Assembly (NCBI RefSeq): GCF_050948215.1
Contig: NC_135150.1
Location: 20,501,943 to 20,565,942, forward strand
Source: Halictus rubicundus
Lineage: Eukaryota; Arthropoda; Insecta; Hymenoptera; Halictidae
DNA: 64,000 bases
Direction: 5' to 3'
Notes under the pieces: generated by a model
What the model was told of the DNA's origin: nothing
Database searches by the model: none
Seen by the model: only the letters and a program-made list of their open reading frames with translations
Shown here: piece by piece, positions 24,011 to 35,314 of the stretch
Layout: each line of letters begins with the position of its first letter
Numbering within the stretch: position 1 is the stretch's first letter
Program-made: the position numbers and the translations under genes

Positions 24011-24760
24011 TAGGCGTGGCTTAATTGCTCCAGACTTTGAAAGAGCCAGGACAGTGCCTCACGCGGCAACAATGTGACCAGATATCTAGAAATTAGGATC
24101 ATAGCATCGATTTTTTACTCTGTTCGTGGAAATAGGTGAATTGTAAACTATAGTGGGGGTTCATTGAGTGAATAGTAGGCGTGGTTTAATTGCTCTCGAC
24201 TTCGAAACAGCCGGGACAGTGCCCCACAGGGCAAATGTGTTCCCATTTGGTGCTTGCATCCCCCAGAAGTCTGACTTTGAGGAAGTGCGTGACGATTTTC
24301 TTCTTGTATCGATAAAAGAGTTGAATTGTAGGTTTTAATGAAGGTTCACGGAACAACTACTGGCTAGGTTAACTTCAGTGGGCGTGGTTTCATTGCTCCT
24401 AATTTTGAACGAGCCTGGGCTGTACCTACATACCTTAAGAATCCAGCTTTGAGAGACGGAATGACGATTTTGTATCTTTTTTGGTAAACTCATGGAATTC
24501 TAGCGTTTAATTAGGGTGCAGTAGACGCGGTTTACAGTGAATTCTCGATATATGTCAACAACACGGGTCTTGCCTCGACATACTCGAGCCATGTTATGTT
24601 TACACTCCTCGGCGACCGAAGCCTCTCGAGCTTTGTGGCCCTTGACAGGGAATACCCTGCGATAGTGGGGATAATTCCGCGACGTTTATCGTCCAGGTCT
24701 TGGCGACATATATAGAGAAATCACTGTAATTGCTCTTGACTTAGAGAGAGCCATATCAGT
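24011..24760 (+). repeat. Degenerate tandem array split by a TA-MITE
   Basis: Units begin TAGGCGTGG(T)TTAATTGCTC at 24011, 24176, about 24379 and 24522 (spacings 165, 203 and 143 bp). They also share a GACTTCGAAACAGCC-like word and an ACAGTGCCC word. The fourth unit is interrupted after GACGCGGTTTA by TA-MITE copy 5 and resumes at 24727 with TAATTGCTCTTGACTT. The intact sister units serve as empty-site references. Confidence 0.85.
24535..24726 (+). mobile_element. TA-MITE copy 5, inserted in a tandem repeat
   Basis: A complete 192-bp copy with arms CAGTGAATTCTCGATATATG and, at the right, GACATATATAGAGAAATCACTG, with TA on both sides (24533-24534, 24727-24728). Neighbouring repeat units have GGTTTAATTGC with a single TA, so the insertion duplicated TA. 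This matches Tc1/mariner-type integration (known biology). Confidence 0.97.
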
Positions 24761-25143
24761 GCCCATTTTTTTGAGACTCTTTGGGACTCGACTACAGTCC
24801 GCAGCAGTCCTCAAACAGCTGACAGAATTGAAAAAGGAACGCGTCAGCATCGAATCGGCTCGCAGAAATCCGTCTTTTCGTCGCGGGACGAAAAACCAGA
24901 GCCATCCTAACGGCGACCAAAGGGAAGAAGAAAACACGTCGCGTATCAACGGGCTGTGTTACGCGTTGCTCGCTCCATCGCCATCCCGTCGAGCTACCGG
25001 TTCCAATTAGCGCGGCGATTTTTGCGCGCGGGCATCCGCCGCTCCAGAGTCGTTTCGAGATCCATTTATAGGAGACGCCACACCGCGTTATTATCCAATG
25101 CATTTGTAATGGCTGACTCTCTCGGGCCGCTCTTTGCTCCTTG

Positions 25144-25194
<51 letters not shown>

Positions 25195-25524
25195 GGCCAG
25201 GCCGAGGTCCTCTAATGAATGGCTCGGACGCGAGACGTTCCCGGGACCCGTGGAAACGTCCGATATCGTCTTCCAACTTTTTACCGGACGTCCCCGTCTC
25301 ACCCACGCTCTGCATCCCAGATGAGAACACCGGGAAAGAATCTATTCGCTGCTCTTTACGATCCCCTTCGTCCGCGATCGCCTTCTGCTCGATCCTGCGC
25401 TGCGAAATTCACTCTGCTGGCATTAATCATTTTTGCTCCAGGTCGCTAAACGCCTCCATGTGCCTATTATCTGAACGATAGACCGTTGTATCAAGTTAAT
25501 ACAGTTTTCGAGGATTTTGGAATA
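24761..25524. other. Gene-free segment
   Basis: CpG-rich DNA with frames up to 122 codons on both strands, largely built on the CT tract at 25146-25194. No gene is recognised. Confidence 0.4.
25146..25194. repeat. CT microsatellite
   Basis: (CT)n run of about 49 bp with one TTT interruption. Confidence 0.95.
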
Positions 25525-25578
25525 CAGCGATTTCTCTATATATGTCGTCAAGTCCTGGACGATAAACATCGCGGAATC
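25525..25578 (-). mobile_element. TA-MITE copy 6, end fragment
   Basis: Only the right-type arm and the adjoining TCCTGGACGATAAACATCGC word are present, preceded by TA. The rest has been lost, so this is a solo end of about 54 bp. Confidence 0.85.
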
Positions 25579-26578
25579 TGTTCGTCTTTTTATTATTTGT
25601 GAACGATGCAGCATTGTTTTAATGCCTTCCTGCCTTTTTACCACAGGTTTCTGTATTTTCAATTAGGAATTTGTAAATGTTCCTGTTTCTATCATCGTGT
25701 TAGCTTTGTGCCAATTCGACGCCAGGTATAAATTAATTTGAGACCGCAGTAGTTCTTTTTTCCTGTCCTGTTGACTCGAACTATCGGGTCCTCAGCCCTT
25801 ATCTGCAATTTTGATGCTATTGCTTTTGCGGGTCCGGGATCCGCGAGTCGCGCGAAACACGAGGAAGAAGCCGAAGAAGAGGGCACCACGGAATCCAAGC
25901 TTACGAAACGTCGAGGAAACGTGCCAGGGACGAAGGAGCGAAGGGAAAGAGACTCGATCCTCGGATTCCGCCGGAGACTAGAGGGAACGAATGCCTGGAA
26001 AGCCGACGACATTTCGAGCGAACGTTACATCATCGACAGAACCAGATCGTCGTAGACACCGGAGGAAACGAGCGAGAACCTCTCGCATCTTTTCGTGTTT
26101 CTGCGGCCGAGAAACCTCTGCTTTGTTAGCTTCTGCTGAAACTCCCGGACAAACGGGCTTTTGCCAGGCGAGTCTTGCAACGGTGGACACCTTGGGCAGC
26201 TTGCCCAGGGCCTGCGACGTCGGCGAGAGACGGACACGATAAAAATTGCGAGGATTGGAAAAGCCTTGGATCTCTGTCGATCGTGATGGGAAATTCTGTT
26301 AGACGACGGAGTAGATAGAGGCCTTCGATCGCCCAAAGTGTCTCCAGTTAGTCATCTGAGAGCTAACTGTTGGAGAATGTGGTTGAATCACTGTACAGCT
26401 GGTTCCTTCACCCTCCAACACCGTTCAGGACATTGGGACATTTGTGGAAAACATCTATAATTTTTATTTCATTGGATATTACTTTGCGTTACATTACATG
26501 CCATTTCCCACCGCAGGAAAATTGTAAAATCGAGAGAAAGAAAATGTAAATTTAATAACCGGATCCTGGAACGATGTA
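25579..26578. other. Gene-free segment
   Basis: AT-rich ends with a CpG-rich middle (25790-26340). Short frames on both strands with basic, low-complexity translations. Nothing recognisable. Confidence 0.4.
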
Positions 26579-26731
26579 CAGTGAATTCTCGATATATGTC
26601 AACAACACAGGTCTTGCCAGCGACATATATCGTCCAGGAGACATACCCCCCGCCGTGTTACGTTCTCGAGCTTCGTGTCCCCTTACGTGGTATGCCCCGT
26701 GGTAGTGGGGACATATATAGAGAAATCACTG
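26579..26731 (+). mobile_element. TA-MITE copy 7 with intact inner hairpin
   Basis: TA precedes the left arm (26577-26578); the right flank has mutated to CA. The left half keeps GACATATATCG at about 26619, which is the inverse of the CGATATATGTC in the arm, so the left end alone can fold into a stem of 11 pairs. The right half after the GTGGGG word joins directly to the right arm through a deletion. Confidence 0.93.
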
Positions 26732-27659
26732 CATACAACTGCCAACTGCCGTATCCATATGACTACAACACCCACGCACATTACATCGATATAAAATCTT
26801 AGATGGTGAACAGGCAGGAGCTAGTGATAGTTGCAAAAATGAAGAAATGAAAGACGTCGCCCGTTGCGACACGTGGCAATGGCTTGCACCTCGCCGGACA
26901 TCCTCGGCTGCTGCACCATGGCGATGAACGGTCCCGTTCTAGCCTGGACTGCGAAATAGGGTCCCCGCAGGACCCGCCTCCGTGGCCCAAGGAATTAGTT
27001 AGGGATCTTTTTCTGTTCGGTCGGAGGCTTGTAAAGTATCCTCGAAAGCGACTTTCGTCGCCGTCGCCCGGTTTCGCCAGCAGGCGCGGCGATATCGGCA
27101 AAAACCGAGTCGCAGATCTCTCGCTTGTCGGACGCTTCTTTAAGGCAGTACGAGGTGTGTGCACACCGACGACGACGACGACGGCAACGACGACGACGAC
27201 GACGATATGGACGGATGGAAGTTGCGACACGAGCCGCGTACCTCGCATGGATGGCGACCATCCTTGACGGGTCTCTGCTGCCTCTTGGCTCATTCCAACC
27301 ACGGTAAAACTCTCCGTACGAGACCGCACACGCCCGAACGGCCGACCGACTGACTGACTAACTCGACTGGATTGCCGTGTGGGCTGTCCGGCGACCGGCG
27401 TCGTTAGTCAACCGCTACCGCGAACATCCGCGGAAAATTTTTCATCCTGTCGCACCCTCGAGTGACGGGCCCGATTCCGACCTTTGACGGTCCTCAGGTG
27501 TCTCTGGAAGCGGGTGGACCAGTTTCTATACGTGTTTCTCGTGGATTTGTGTCGATGCTTTTGATAGACACTCTTCGAGTCGTGGGAAACATTCCTGGAG
27601 AGATCGCTGACACAGGCGGGAACATATTATTTCAATAAACCGATATTGCGCGAAACACT
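26732..27659. other. Gene-free segment with CpG-rich core
   Basis: The 26870-27480 part is CpG-rich and contains a trinucleotide repeat that makes arginine-, threonine- or aspartate-rich peptides in the three plus-strand frames. None has other features of a protein. Confidence 0.4.
27167..27205. repeat. ACG trinucleotide repeat
   Basis: About 12 units of (GAC/ACG)n with one CAACG interruption. Confidence 0.9.
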
Positions 27660-28620
27660 TCAGCAACTCCAACAGAGATTTCATTAATCCCATCTGAAAC
27701 ACCCTGACAAATCCAATGTACTCTTGGTATCGTTTAAGATATTCCAGCGATTCTGGTAATCTCTGGGTACCGTTTGAGACACTGTAGCAATTTCAGCAGA
27801 GACTATTGTCGCCATATAAAAATCTCAGCGAATCCGATAAACTCCTGGTATTATGTAAAACACCCTATCAATTCCAAGGGAGCCACCTGCTATCTTCTAA
27901 AAATCCTAACGATTCCAATAGACTCATGGTACCATTTAGAATAGTCTTACAGTTCCATGGGAGACTGCTGATATCTTCTGAAAATCCTTGCGATTCCAAT
28001 AGACTCATGGTACCATTTAGAATAGTCTTACAATTCCATGGGAGACTCCACATATCTTCTAAAAATCCTAACGATTCCAATAGACTCATGGTACCATTTT
28101 GAATAGTCTTACAATTCCATGGGAGACTCCTGATATCTTCTGAAAATCCTTGCGATTCCAATAGACTCATGGTGCCATTTAGAATAGTCTTACAGTTCCA
28201 TGGGAGACTCCTGATATCTTCTGAAAATCCTTGCGATTCCAATAGACTCATGGTGCCATTTAGAATAGTCTTACAGTTCCATGGGAGACTGCTGATATCT
28301 TCTCAAAATCCTAACGATTCCAATAGACTCATGGTACCATTTAGAATAGTCTTACAGTTCCATGGGAGACTGCTGATATCTTCTCAAAATCCTAACGATT
28401 CCAATAGACTCATGGTACCATTTAGAATAGTCTTACAATTCCATGGGAGACTCCACATATCTTCTAAAAATCCTAACGATTCCAATAGACTCATGGTACC
28501 GTTTACAACAGCCAATCAATTCCAGTGGAGACTGTTTCCATCGTTTACGACAACCCAGCTCTTTGTATAGCCTTTTTATACCTTGTAAAACACACTGGTA
28601 ATTCCAGTACAATCTCGGAA
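27660..28620. repeat. 81-bp minisatellite array
   Basis: The landmark GACTCATGG recurs at exact 81-bp spacing: 27921, 28002, 28083, 28164, 28245, 28326, 28407 and 28488. Variants CTGCTGATATC / CTCCTGATATC / CTCCACATATC and CCTTGCGATTCC / CCTAACGATTCC distinguish the units. Flanking stretches (27660-27900, 28500-28620) are diverged copies. Because 81 is a multiple of three, frames stay open on both strands (27-residue repeats such as MVPFRIVLQFHGRLLISS). I regard these as a by-product of the period. Confidence 0.95.
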
Positions 28621-30329
28621 TTAGCCACCGAGTGTTTCCCAGAAGTGCAACTAGTTTCACAAAAACAAGAAGTGTAAATTACAGTACCCCATCTATTTGC
28701 GTCTGAAATGATTGCCATTAGCAAATTTTACATCGTCTAGAAACATGACAAAATGCATAAGTAGCTCTGAGAATGAATATAAATAGCTGATATTAATAAA
28801 TGGATTCAAACGATTTAACCTGTGAACGAGTCACACGTGAATTCATAACTGGAAATAAACATAAGATAAAAACGGGTGACAGCTGCAACATCCTGAAACT
28901 TTGAGAAGAAAATTAGACCTGCCAGTGTATACTTAAGGCAGTTCCATTACAGTTAACACTCCGCAATGTTGCAATATACATTCAACTCCTTGCTACACCA
29001 CACCTCCAACTTTTGAAGCCTGAAACTCACCTAGGCAACGCAAATACAAAAAGGGACTTAATCATCGCCTAATCCAACGAGTCCGACCGAGAAAACTGCA
29101 ATCTGCGAAAGAAATGCAACCGGTTCGAGATACGCCACCGCGCAAATTCTCCCTTTTGCAGATCATGTTCACCGTTTTCCAAAACAATTTCATCCTTCTG
29201 CAAATCGCGATTGCTTACAAAGTTTCATTAAATTATTGCAATAGAAATAAAATTGATTGCTCCGAAATCCAAAATTTTTATTGTGCATAACGTTGTAAAA
29301 GAATAATTTACCCTTTCGCAAATCAAGTTCATACTTCTGTCAATCAGCTTGATAGTGTTAATCACTGTGATCGTAAAATAAATCATTGTGCAAGGGGTTA
29401 AAGTGACCGTAAATTGGTTATCTTTAGAGCTGAAGTCGGTAGGATTCGCATAATCGTTATTCCACGTTCGAGTCACCCGCAGGGTGAATTTCATTTGCAA
29501 GATGGTGAATGTAATTTGTAAAAAAGTGAATTTGGTGTAAGTGTGAATTTCGATTGTGAAACCGGTATACCTGGGAAGGATGTCCTTCGCTGCTCGGCCA
29601 GGTACGTACCCTTCGATCGGATTCTCTGTACCGTTAGCGAGTCTACGACTTGGCTGGCCCAATTATGCTCGCGCAAAGTCGAGGGGCCCGGTTCCTACAC
29701 GTTGAAACGCAAGGTCGGGGGCCCGCGTGTGTTCACCTGCCCGGTTATTGTCTATCTGCGTGCTGATCTTCCGAGCGGCGCGGCGCGGCCGTTTTTGCGC
29801 TGGCTGTCAACTAATTAGTCCTCGCTCCGAAATATGGATCGGTCACGCGCGATCCTTCTCGCCACGTTACGCGCCGGTTACACGGACAGTTACACGGCTG
29901 CTCGTTCGTTTACGCGACGCGACGCGACTTGCACCTGGCGGGATAGGTAGGCAGCAACAGCGGACTTTGACACTGTCAGATAACCGCGTCGCACGGAATA
30001 TTCAAACTTCCAGGATCCGATACCATCTATAGTGCACGCCGCCGCGCCGGTCAGCCCCGTGGATTTACTATCGTCGACGAGATTCCGCTAATTTTACGCT
30101 CCCATCGGCCGGGAACGAGCGAACTTTCCGAACTGGGAAAGCTGACCTCGCGAGACCGGAGCTTTTCTCGAAACTCGTAAAAGTTCGGGGCGAGCGCCGA
30201 ATCTCCAATGGAGAACGATTTATCAATCACTGGACCAGGGCTGTGAATCTTAGACGGGAACGGATGGGAGCTGGATAATAAGGGAATCGATGGGTCCACT
30301 GGATTTTTCGCCATTTTGTCAAGAAGATA
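28621..30329. other. Gene-free segment
   Basis: AT-rich to about 29560, then CpG-rich to 30140. Repeated words GTGAATTTC and GCAAATC around 29150-29550 keep a 144-codon minus-strand frame open (29228-29662) with an unremarkable translation. No gene or known repeat is seen. Confidence 0.35.
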
Positions 30330-30333
30330 TTAA

Positions 30334-30518
30334 CCACATGCACTACAATTTTACAGTTGCAGTAATTAGAACTTCATTGTAATTCATAGCTTCCTGGAAG
30401 AAGAAGGAAATTTATATCTAGTGTATGCCTATATGTGCTCCACTGTACATTAACTACAATAGAATTATATTTCGGTTTAGAGGAAATTAGTCACATACAA
30501 ATTTATAATAGTTTCTAT
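30334..30518 (+). mobile_element. TTAA-flanked element T2, 3'-truncated copy
   Basis: TTAA precedes a degraded end CCACATGCACTAC. The body shares with the other T2 copies the ordered words GTAATTAGAACTTC, AAATTTATATCTA, TGCCTATATGT, ATTTCGGTTTAGAGGAAATT and ACATACAAATTTA. The right end is missing. Confidence 0.75.
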
Positions 30519-30527
30519 TCGCTTACC

Positions 30528-30760
30528 GTTTTATCTGCTGGAAGCCTATTAATAAGATTTAAGAACTGTGCTGCAGCAATTTTTAAAAATCTTTTCGTTC
30601 GTACTAATCCCAAAATAAATGATTAAATTATGATATATGAGGTGGCTATATGCGATTTCCGATAAAAATTGCTATTGTTGTTGAAAAGTCTCTTAAAAAA
30701 TCCTTAGCCGTGGATCGTAGACTTTCAAAAATCAAGAAAGATAATGTGTTGAGATGTCCG
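30528..30760 (+). repeat. Dispersed repeat, copy A (pair with 38011-38245)
   Basis: Shares with 38011 onward the ordered words TTTATC(T/C)GC, TTAATA(A/G)GAT, CTGTGCTG(C/T)AGCAA, AAATTGCT, AAAAAGTC-like and TTTAAAAAT-like. It is moderately diverged. The element type is unknown and no ends were found. Confidence 0.5.
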
Positions 30761-31591
30761 ACTACAGGCCAAAAATGGCTGACTACCGGAGCACTGGTAC
30801 CTTCAGACTGTACCATCAGAAATTGAGACATCCAAGAAGATCCCGTACGGGAAAAACAGTGCGCACGCAGAATGCTTGCGAATTCAATAAACCGTGATAC
30901 ACATTCTTTAAAATGGTAATAATTGATTGACTCAGCCGCTTCGGAAGAGTCCCGGGGCTCGGAAGCTTCTTGTTCGGGACAAGACAGTAACCTCGGCTCT
31001 CCGTTGCCATTTGAAGCGGAGCAACGTTAGCAAGCGGGTCACAGCGGCCGTGTTTTGTAAGTCGGGGACCTTTGGCCGCGCGCACAAAATACCGCATAAA
31101 TTTCAACGACACTGTTTTTACGACGCCGGAACGAGTCCAGCTCGCAGGAAACCTCGGCCGACGTTCACTCGGCCGTGGTTGTCGCGCGCGGTTCCTCCGA
31201 CACCTGTGTTCACCTGTGTTCACCTCTATCGAGCACGCACACGCGCGTCTAAATACTAAATACCGAACGGTAGCCGCACCGCACCGTTCACTTCTTTGCT
31301 CAGCAATCCGGCCGCGAAAACTCAACCTGCTCGAGCATTTATCAAACGGAGGCGTGTCCTGCTATTTTTATCGGCGATCGGAATTGTGGAGAATTCTATA
31401 ATCTGACACGGCTTGGGCCACTTAATTCCCTGAAATAATCAGGGTTGTGCTCCACTGAGACGTCCCAGAGTTCTGGGCACAATGTGGATTTTGTGGATTC
31501 ATGACAAAGATGGGTGGGTGCAACTTAAAACAATAGGAAGGCTAAAATGATCTAAGAATACCAATCCATTATTTGCAACCTGTTAACATTA
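30761..31591. other. Gene-free segment
   Basis: A CpG-richer block (30930-31390) with frames to 169 codons on the minus strand and 110 on the plus strand; no domain. A small duplication GTGTTCACCT occurs near 31203-31222. Confidence 0.4.
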
Positions 31592-31595
31592 TTAA

Positions 31596-31838
31596 CCCGT
31601 TGCACTCGAAGCTATTTTATCTCCAAAACGAAACATTTCTTCCGACCTAGAATGTTTCCCTTCTATATATTTTTTTCTTTCATGCTATACATACGAAAAT
31701 TGTGGAATTTATTCGTACAATACTGAAATGTTTAGTAATTTATTGATTAGAAATAAATTTAATGATGTAGACAATATTTTGAATAACGATATAGCAATTT
31801 TTAGTGACGCCATAAAGTCGCCATTCGAGTTCTAAGAG
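31596..31838 (+). mobile_element. TTAA-flanked element T1, copy 1
   Basis: TTAA at 31592-31595 and 31839-31842. The left end CCCGTTGCACTCGAAGCT is close to the family end CCCTTTGCACTCG; the right end is eroded. The body matches the reverse complement of 44610-44850 (words TTTCTTCCG, CTAGAATGTTT, GTTTAGTAATTTATTGA). Confidence 0.8.
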
Positions 31839-31878
31839 TTAAAGTGAGAAGGCTATGCATATTTGGTTCAAGTCTCTT

Positions 31879-31911
31879 GACAATTTTTATTTTGCACAAA
31901 AATCCGCAGTC
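31879..31911 (-). repeat. Dispersed GACTGCGGATC motif, copy 4
   Basis: On the minus strand it reads GACTGCGGATTTTTGTGCAA followed by AATAAAAATTGTC. A second copy of this motif and its flank lies about 220 bp downstream at 32101-32131. Confidence 0.75.
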
Positions 31912-32100
31912 TTGTCATAACCCTTAAGTGGACCTTCGGAATGTACTTTAAAAGTTTCACGCATTTGAGAGTGATTAGGTTCAATTTGTAATAGTAAAAA
32001 AATAAGAGTAAGAAAATCAATCCTTTGTCTTAAGCCTATTAACATTACTAAAAGAAGAAAAACATTGTTATTTGGCTCCATTCTCTTGCAATTGGCGCAG

Positions 32101-32131
32101 ACAATTTTTATTTTGCATGAAGATCCACAGT
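32101..32131 (-). repeat. Dispersed GACTGCGGATC motif, copy 5
   Basis: On the minus strand it reads CTGTGGATCTTCATGCAAAA then TAAAAATTGTCTGCGCCAAT. The continuation TTGCAAGAGAATGGAGCCAA is also seen, diverged, at 58650-58680, so the repeat unit is longer than the core motif. Confidence 0.75.
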
Positions 32132-32890
32132 TTACTGATTAGCGACAGGTTCTGTTGATTGAACGGTACTTAGATGGAACTGTAGAGATTATTGCCACGA
32201 ATGAAATGGAGCAGGCTCTCGTCACTTTCAGTATTACTGTGTCTTGCACGAGCATTAATGAATTTCAGCAGAAGGGCGCTGGGAACCGCGACTTTCGCTT
32301 GCGGAAACGGTCTCGCAAGGTGTTCAGAGGTGTCTCGTCACGTGTTGTACTTGTCAACGGTAGCCTTGGCATAGGCAGCACACGCGAGCAACTTTAACGT
32401 CTCAAACGTTCGGAGATACGTAATTACGCCGCTAATAAGTATAGCTCTTGCTGTCCCGGCTGCGTATCCTTCGCTGCGATTGCTGCTATTAGGCGTAGCG
32501 TTGCCGGCCAAGCGTAATTTCTGCCACTCGGGACTCGAATATCTGTTAAACGGCAACCGATTATTACGACATCGTTTAAAATATCGTTAGCGCGTCGGTC
32601 GATAAGCAAGATCTAACGCTTATCTCCGTTGGGAATCGGACGAGGATCTGTTCAGGATTCGATCCGCGTCGAATTACCGGATCGATGGCGATTTATGCCT
32701 CCGCTTAGATGAATAGAAAAATACGCGAGCTACTGGAAATCTCGGTCTGCGACGATTTTGCGCGATAATGTTTTTGGTCTTTATTGTCACTGGAATTATC
32801 AGAATGAGTTGCGTCTGATTCTCTCTCATTGAAATTATAAAAATGTTTCTGCGAGAAACTTCCAGATGAACTTTTTAATCGAAGCATGTA
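32132..32890. other. Gene-free segment
   Basis: Balanced base composition, short frames only (up to 80 codons), no recognised family. Confidence 0.4.
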
Positions 32891-32894
32891 TTAA

Positions 32895-33335
32895 TCCTTT
32901 ACGCTCGGAGCTGCTTCAACTCCAAAAACCAAACATTTCTACGGAATATTTTTATTCTACAGCTTTCTTCCGATATAAGACTACGATGTTTTTCTTCGCA
33001 ACAAGAAAATCGATACCTCTTCCTCTTCTGCAGTTGTCCGCTCGACACTTAGGGAGTAAGTCATATTCTATCCTTTTAACTCTCGGTACACTCGAGAACA
33101 ATATCAAACCGAATAGGTACCCTCATTCGCAATACGTCGAAAGCAGTCCCTCAGCCATCGTCTTCTATCGGAGGAAAACTGTATATAGTTTTTTCACTTT
33201 CATTTGAAAGTGATATAATACCTCGTACAGTATTTACAAGCTTATTGAATACAAACAAATTTAATAACGCCAACGATATTTTCAATAATGATAAAGCAAT
33301 TTTTATTGGCGTCTCAAAGGCGCCAAGTGAACAGA
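32895..33335 (+). mobile_element. TTAA-flanked element T1, long or composite copy
   Basis: TTAA at 32891-32894, then the T1-like end TCCTTTACGCTCGGAGCT and the words CTCCAAAAACCAAACATTTCT. The other terminus resembles T1 copy 1 (AACGATATTTTGAATAACG there, AACGATATTTTCAATAATG here, then a GGCGTC...GCGCCA stretch). About 200 extra bases lie in the middle, including a perfect hairpin TCACTTTCATTTGAAAGTGA at 33194-33213. The right boundary is approximate. It is either a less deleted version or a T1 copy with an insertion. Confidence 0.6.
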
Positions 33336-33397
33336 TGCGATGGTGCTATTATAAAACAATATAATGTTAGCTGTGTTCACAAAAGGAAACATAAGTA

Positions 33398-33609
33398 CAG
33401 CGAATTCTCTATATATGTCAACAACATGGGTCGTGCCAGGGTCGTGTATCGTCCAAGAGACACACTCGAGCTGTGTTATGTTTACACTCCTCGCCGTCCG
33501 AGGCCTCTCGAGCTTCGTGGGTCTCTCACGGGGCACACGCCGTGGTAGTGGGGATCATTCCGCGACGTTTATCATCTAGGCCTTGGCGACATATATAGAG
33601 AAATCACTG
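33398..33609 (+). mobile_element. TA-MITE copy 8, near full length
   Basis: At 212 bp this is one of the two longest copies. TA flanks both ends (33396-33397, 33610-33611). All modules are present in order: left arm, CGTGTATCGTCCA, GTTATGTTTACACTCCTCG, GAGGCCTCTCGAGCTTCGTGG, GGTAGTGGGGAT, GACGTTTATCATC, right arm. Its left arm carries CTCTATATATGTC, the version normally found at the right end. Confidence 0.95.
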
Positions 33610-35289
33610 TATACCCTTAGACTTTTAACTTAAGAGCGCATACGTAGACGAAAGGCGAATAGCAAATGCAGGTATACCAGTCCGCGTTTTTCCAGCCGCG
33701 GATTCCGCGCGATTTTTCAAACGGTGATCGATGGCCGAGCAGAAACGGCGATCGCGATACACATTAGATCACAGTTTCCCATCGGCTGGAATTTTACGTT
33801 CGGTGGCGACAACACTGACTATATCGTCAGGTGTAAGAGGGGGGCCACCAGGATATGCAGATCGTATGGTAATATCTCGAGACAAGCCCAACCTGTGTCG
33901 TTTCGCGTCGCGTCGTCGCGTTGCACCGCAGAAAAAGCGAAAAAAACATGGGCCGAGGATCGTAGGGATTCGCGGAACGATCTAAAGTCGACGACGTTGG
34001 GAATTTTCGGGATCGATGGCTGGACGCGTCGCGTTCCAGAACGTTGCGTCGCGTTGCGCCGCGCGTTGCACAGCGGCGAGAACGGGAGAAGAATGCGCTT
34101 CGGCAAAAAACGCATTTGCACAAGCCGAGTTTTCGATCGGCCGACTTCCACGGATCGTAATCTTGTTATCCGGCCGCGCGAACGTAATTTATGACGGCCT
34201 TTTTTTCTCCACGGCCATGTTTGCCACTGACGCTGATATCGCCTTGGTCGCCTGTTCGAGCAAAGTTGAACGAGCTTCGCCGATTTGCCTGAAAAACGGA
34301 AATCTCGCCATTCCTCTTATTGTATAATCATTGCTTATCCCACGCAACTGTTGTCGCACGGGCTGAAAAAGCGGGTTGCGAGTCGCGCAACGATTATTGT
34401 TAATCGAGTACGCAAAGCGAATCTATTACTGACTGCAAAAGGTCGTGGAAGAATTTCAGGGACCTCTGGACCTTCTTTGAGGGAAAGCAGCATGGAGAAA
34501 AAAATAAAATATCCACCAGGATGTAAAACGTTGAGGGGCAATTGTAAAAAACAGCGGTGAATTGACGAACAAAGTTTGCAATTTTATTTTGAAATCGAGA
34601 ATAACACAGAATTAATATAAAGGTAGGCACACTTAAATAAGCGAAGAAAGATGCTTTGATACTTGCACAAGTCGTTAGTTTAATTTTCTGCACGTGTTGT
34701 GTTCCTCGATCTAGAGTAATCATAGTGGAACATATAGCTGTTATTATCGTAATTAATTGAGTATGCAAAGTGAGTCTATCAGATGGATACAACGGAATTA
34801 ATAATGAGACAGGAATTCATGAAAATAACATGAGAAATAATAAAAGTATCATTCAAGAGATGAAGGAAACACGTGTGAGCAATCGAGGTTCGGCGGACAG
34901 TTTGTATTATTATTGAACACATTGATTGCCGATTTACAACCATAAAAAGTTCCACAACAACGAATTAACAAGTTAATCAAATCGGAACTGGAATGCTGAT
35001 ATCGATTACAGTGATTGCTTCCGCGATTCTTCTGCATACTGTAAACTCGAATGAGATATAGACGAATAATTAACGACAAAAATTGTCTAGACACGAGTAA
35101 AGAATATATACATATGGATTAACCAAATGACATATGGATGCGTAAATAAGACGAAAATTAAAAAGAAAAAGATTGCCGTACAAGAAAAAGAAAACGGTAA
35201 CACATTAATGTGTAATGCGAAGCAAGAACATTTAAATAACCGTCAAGATTAATGACATATATTTACGGATGAATGGATATTTTATGACC

Positions 35290-35314
35290 CGACTGTGGAT
35301 CTTTATGCATTAAT
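35290..35314 (+). repeat. Dispersed GACTGCGGATC motif, copy 6
   Basis: The sequence CGACTGTGGATCTTTATGCA matches the consensus with one change; the downstream half is not conserved. Confidence 0.55.

Noticed and set aside
27806..28570. Repeat proteins of 27-residue units on both strands
   Set aside because: The 81-bp minisatellite period is a multiple of three, so frames stay open on both strands without selection.
29228..29662. 144-codon minus-strand frame in AT-rich DNA
   Set aside because: Kept open by recurring GTGAATTTC-like words; translation is unremarkable and no domain is seen.
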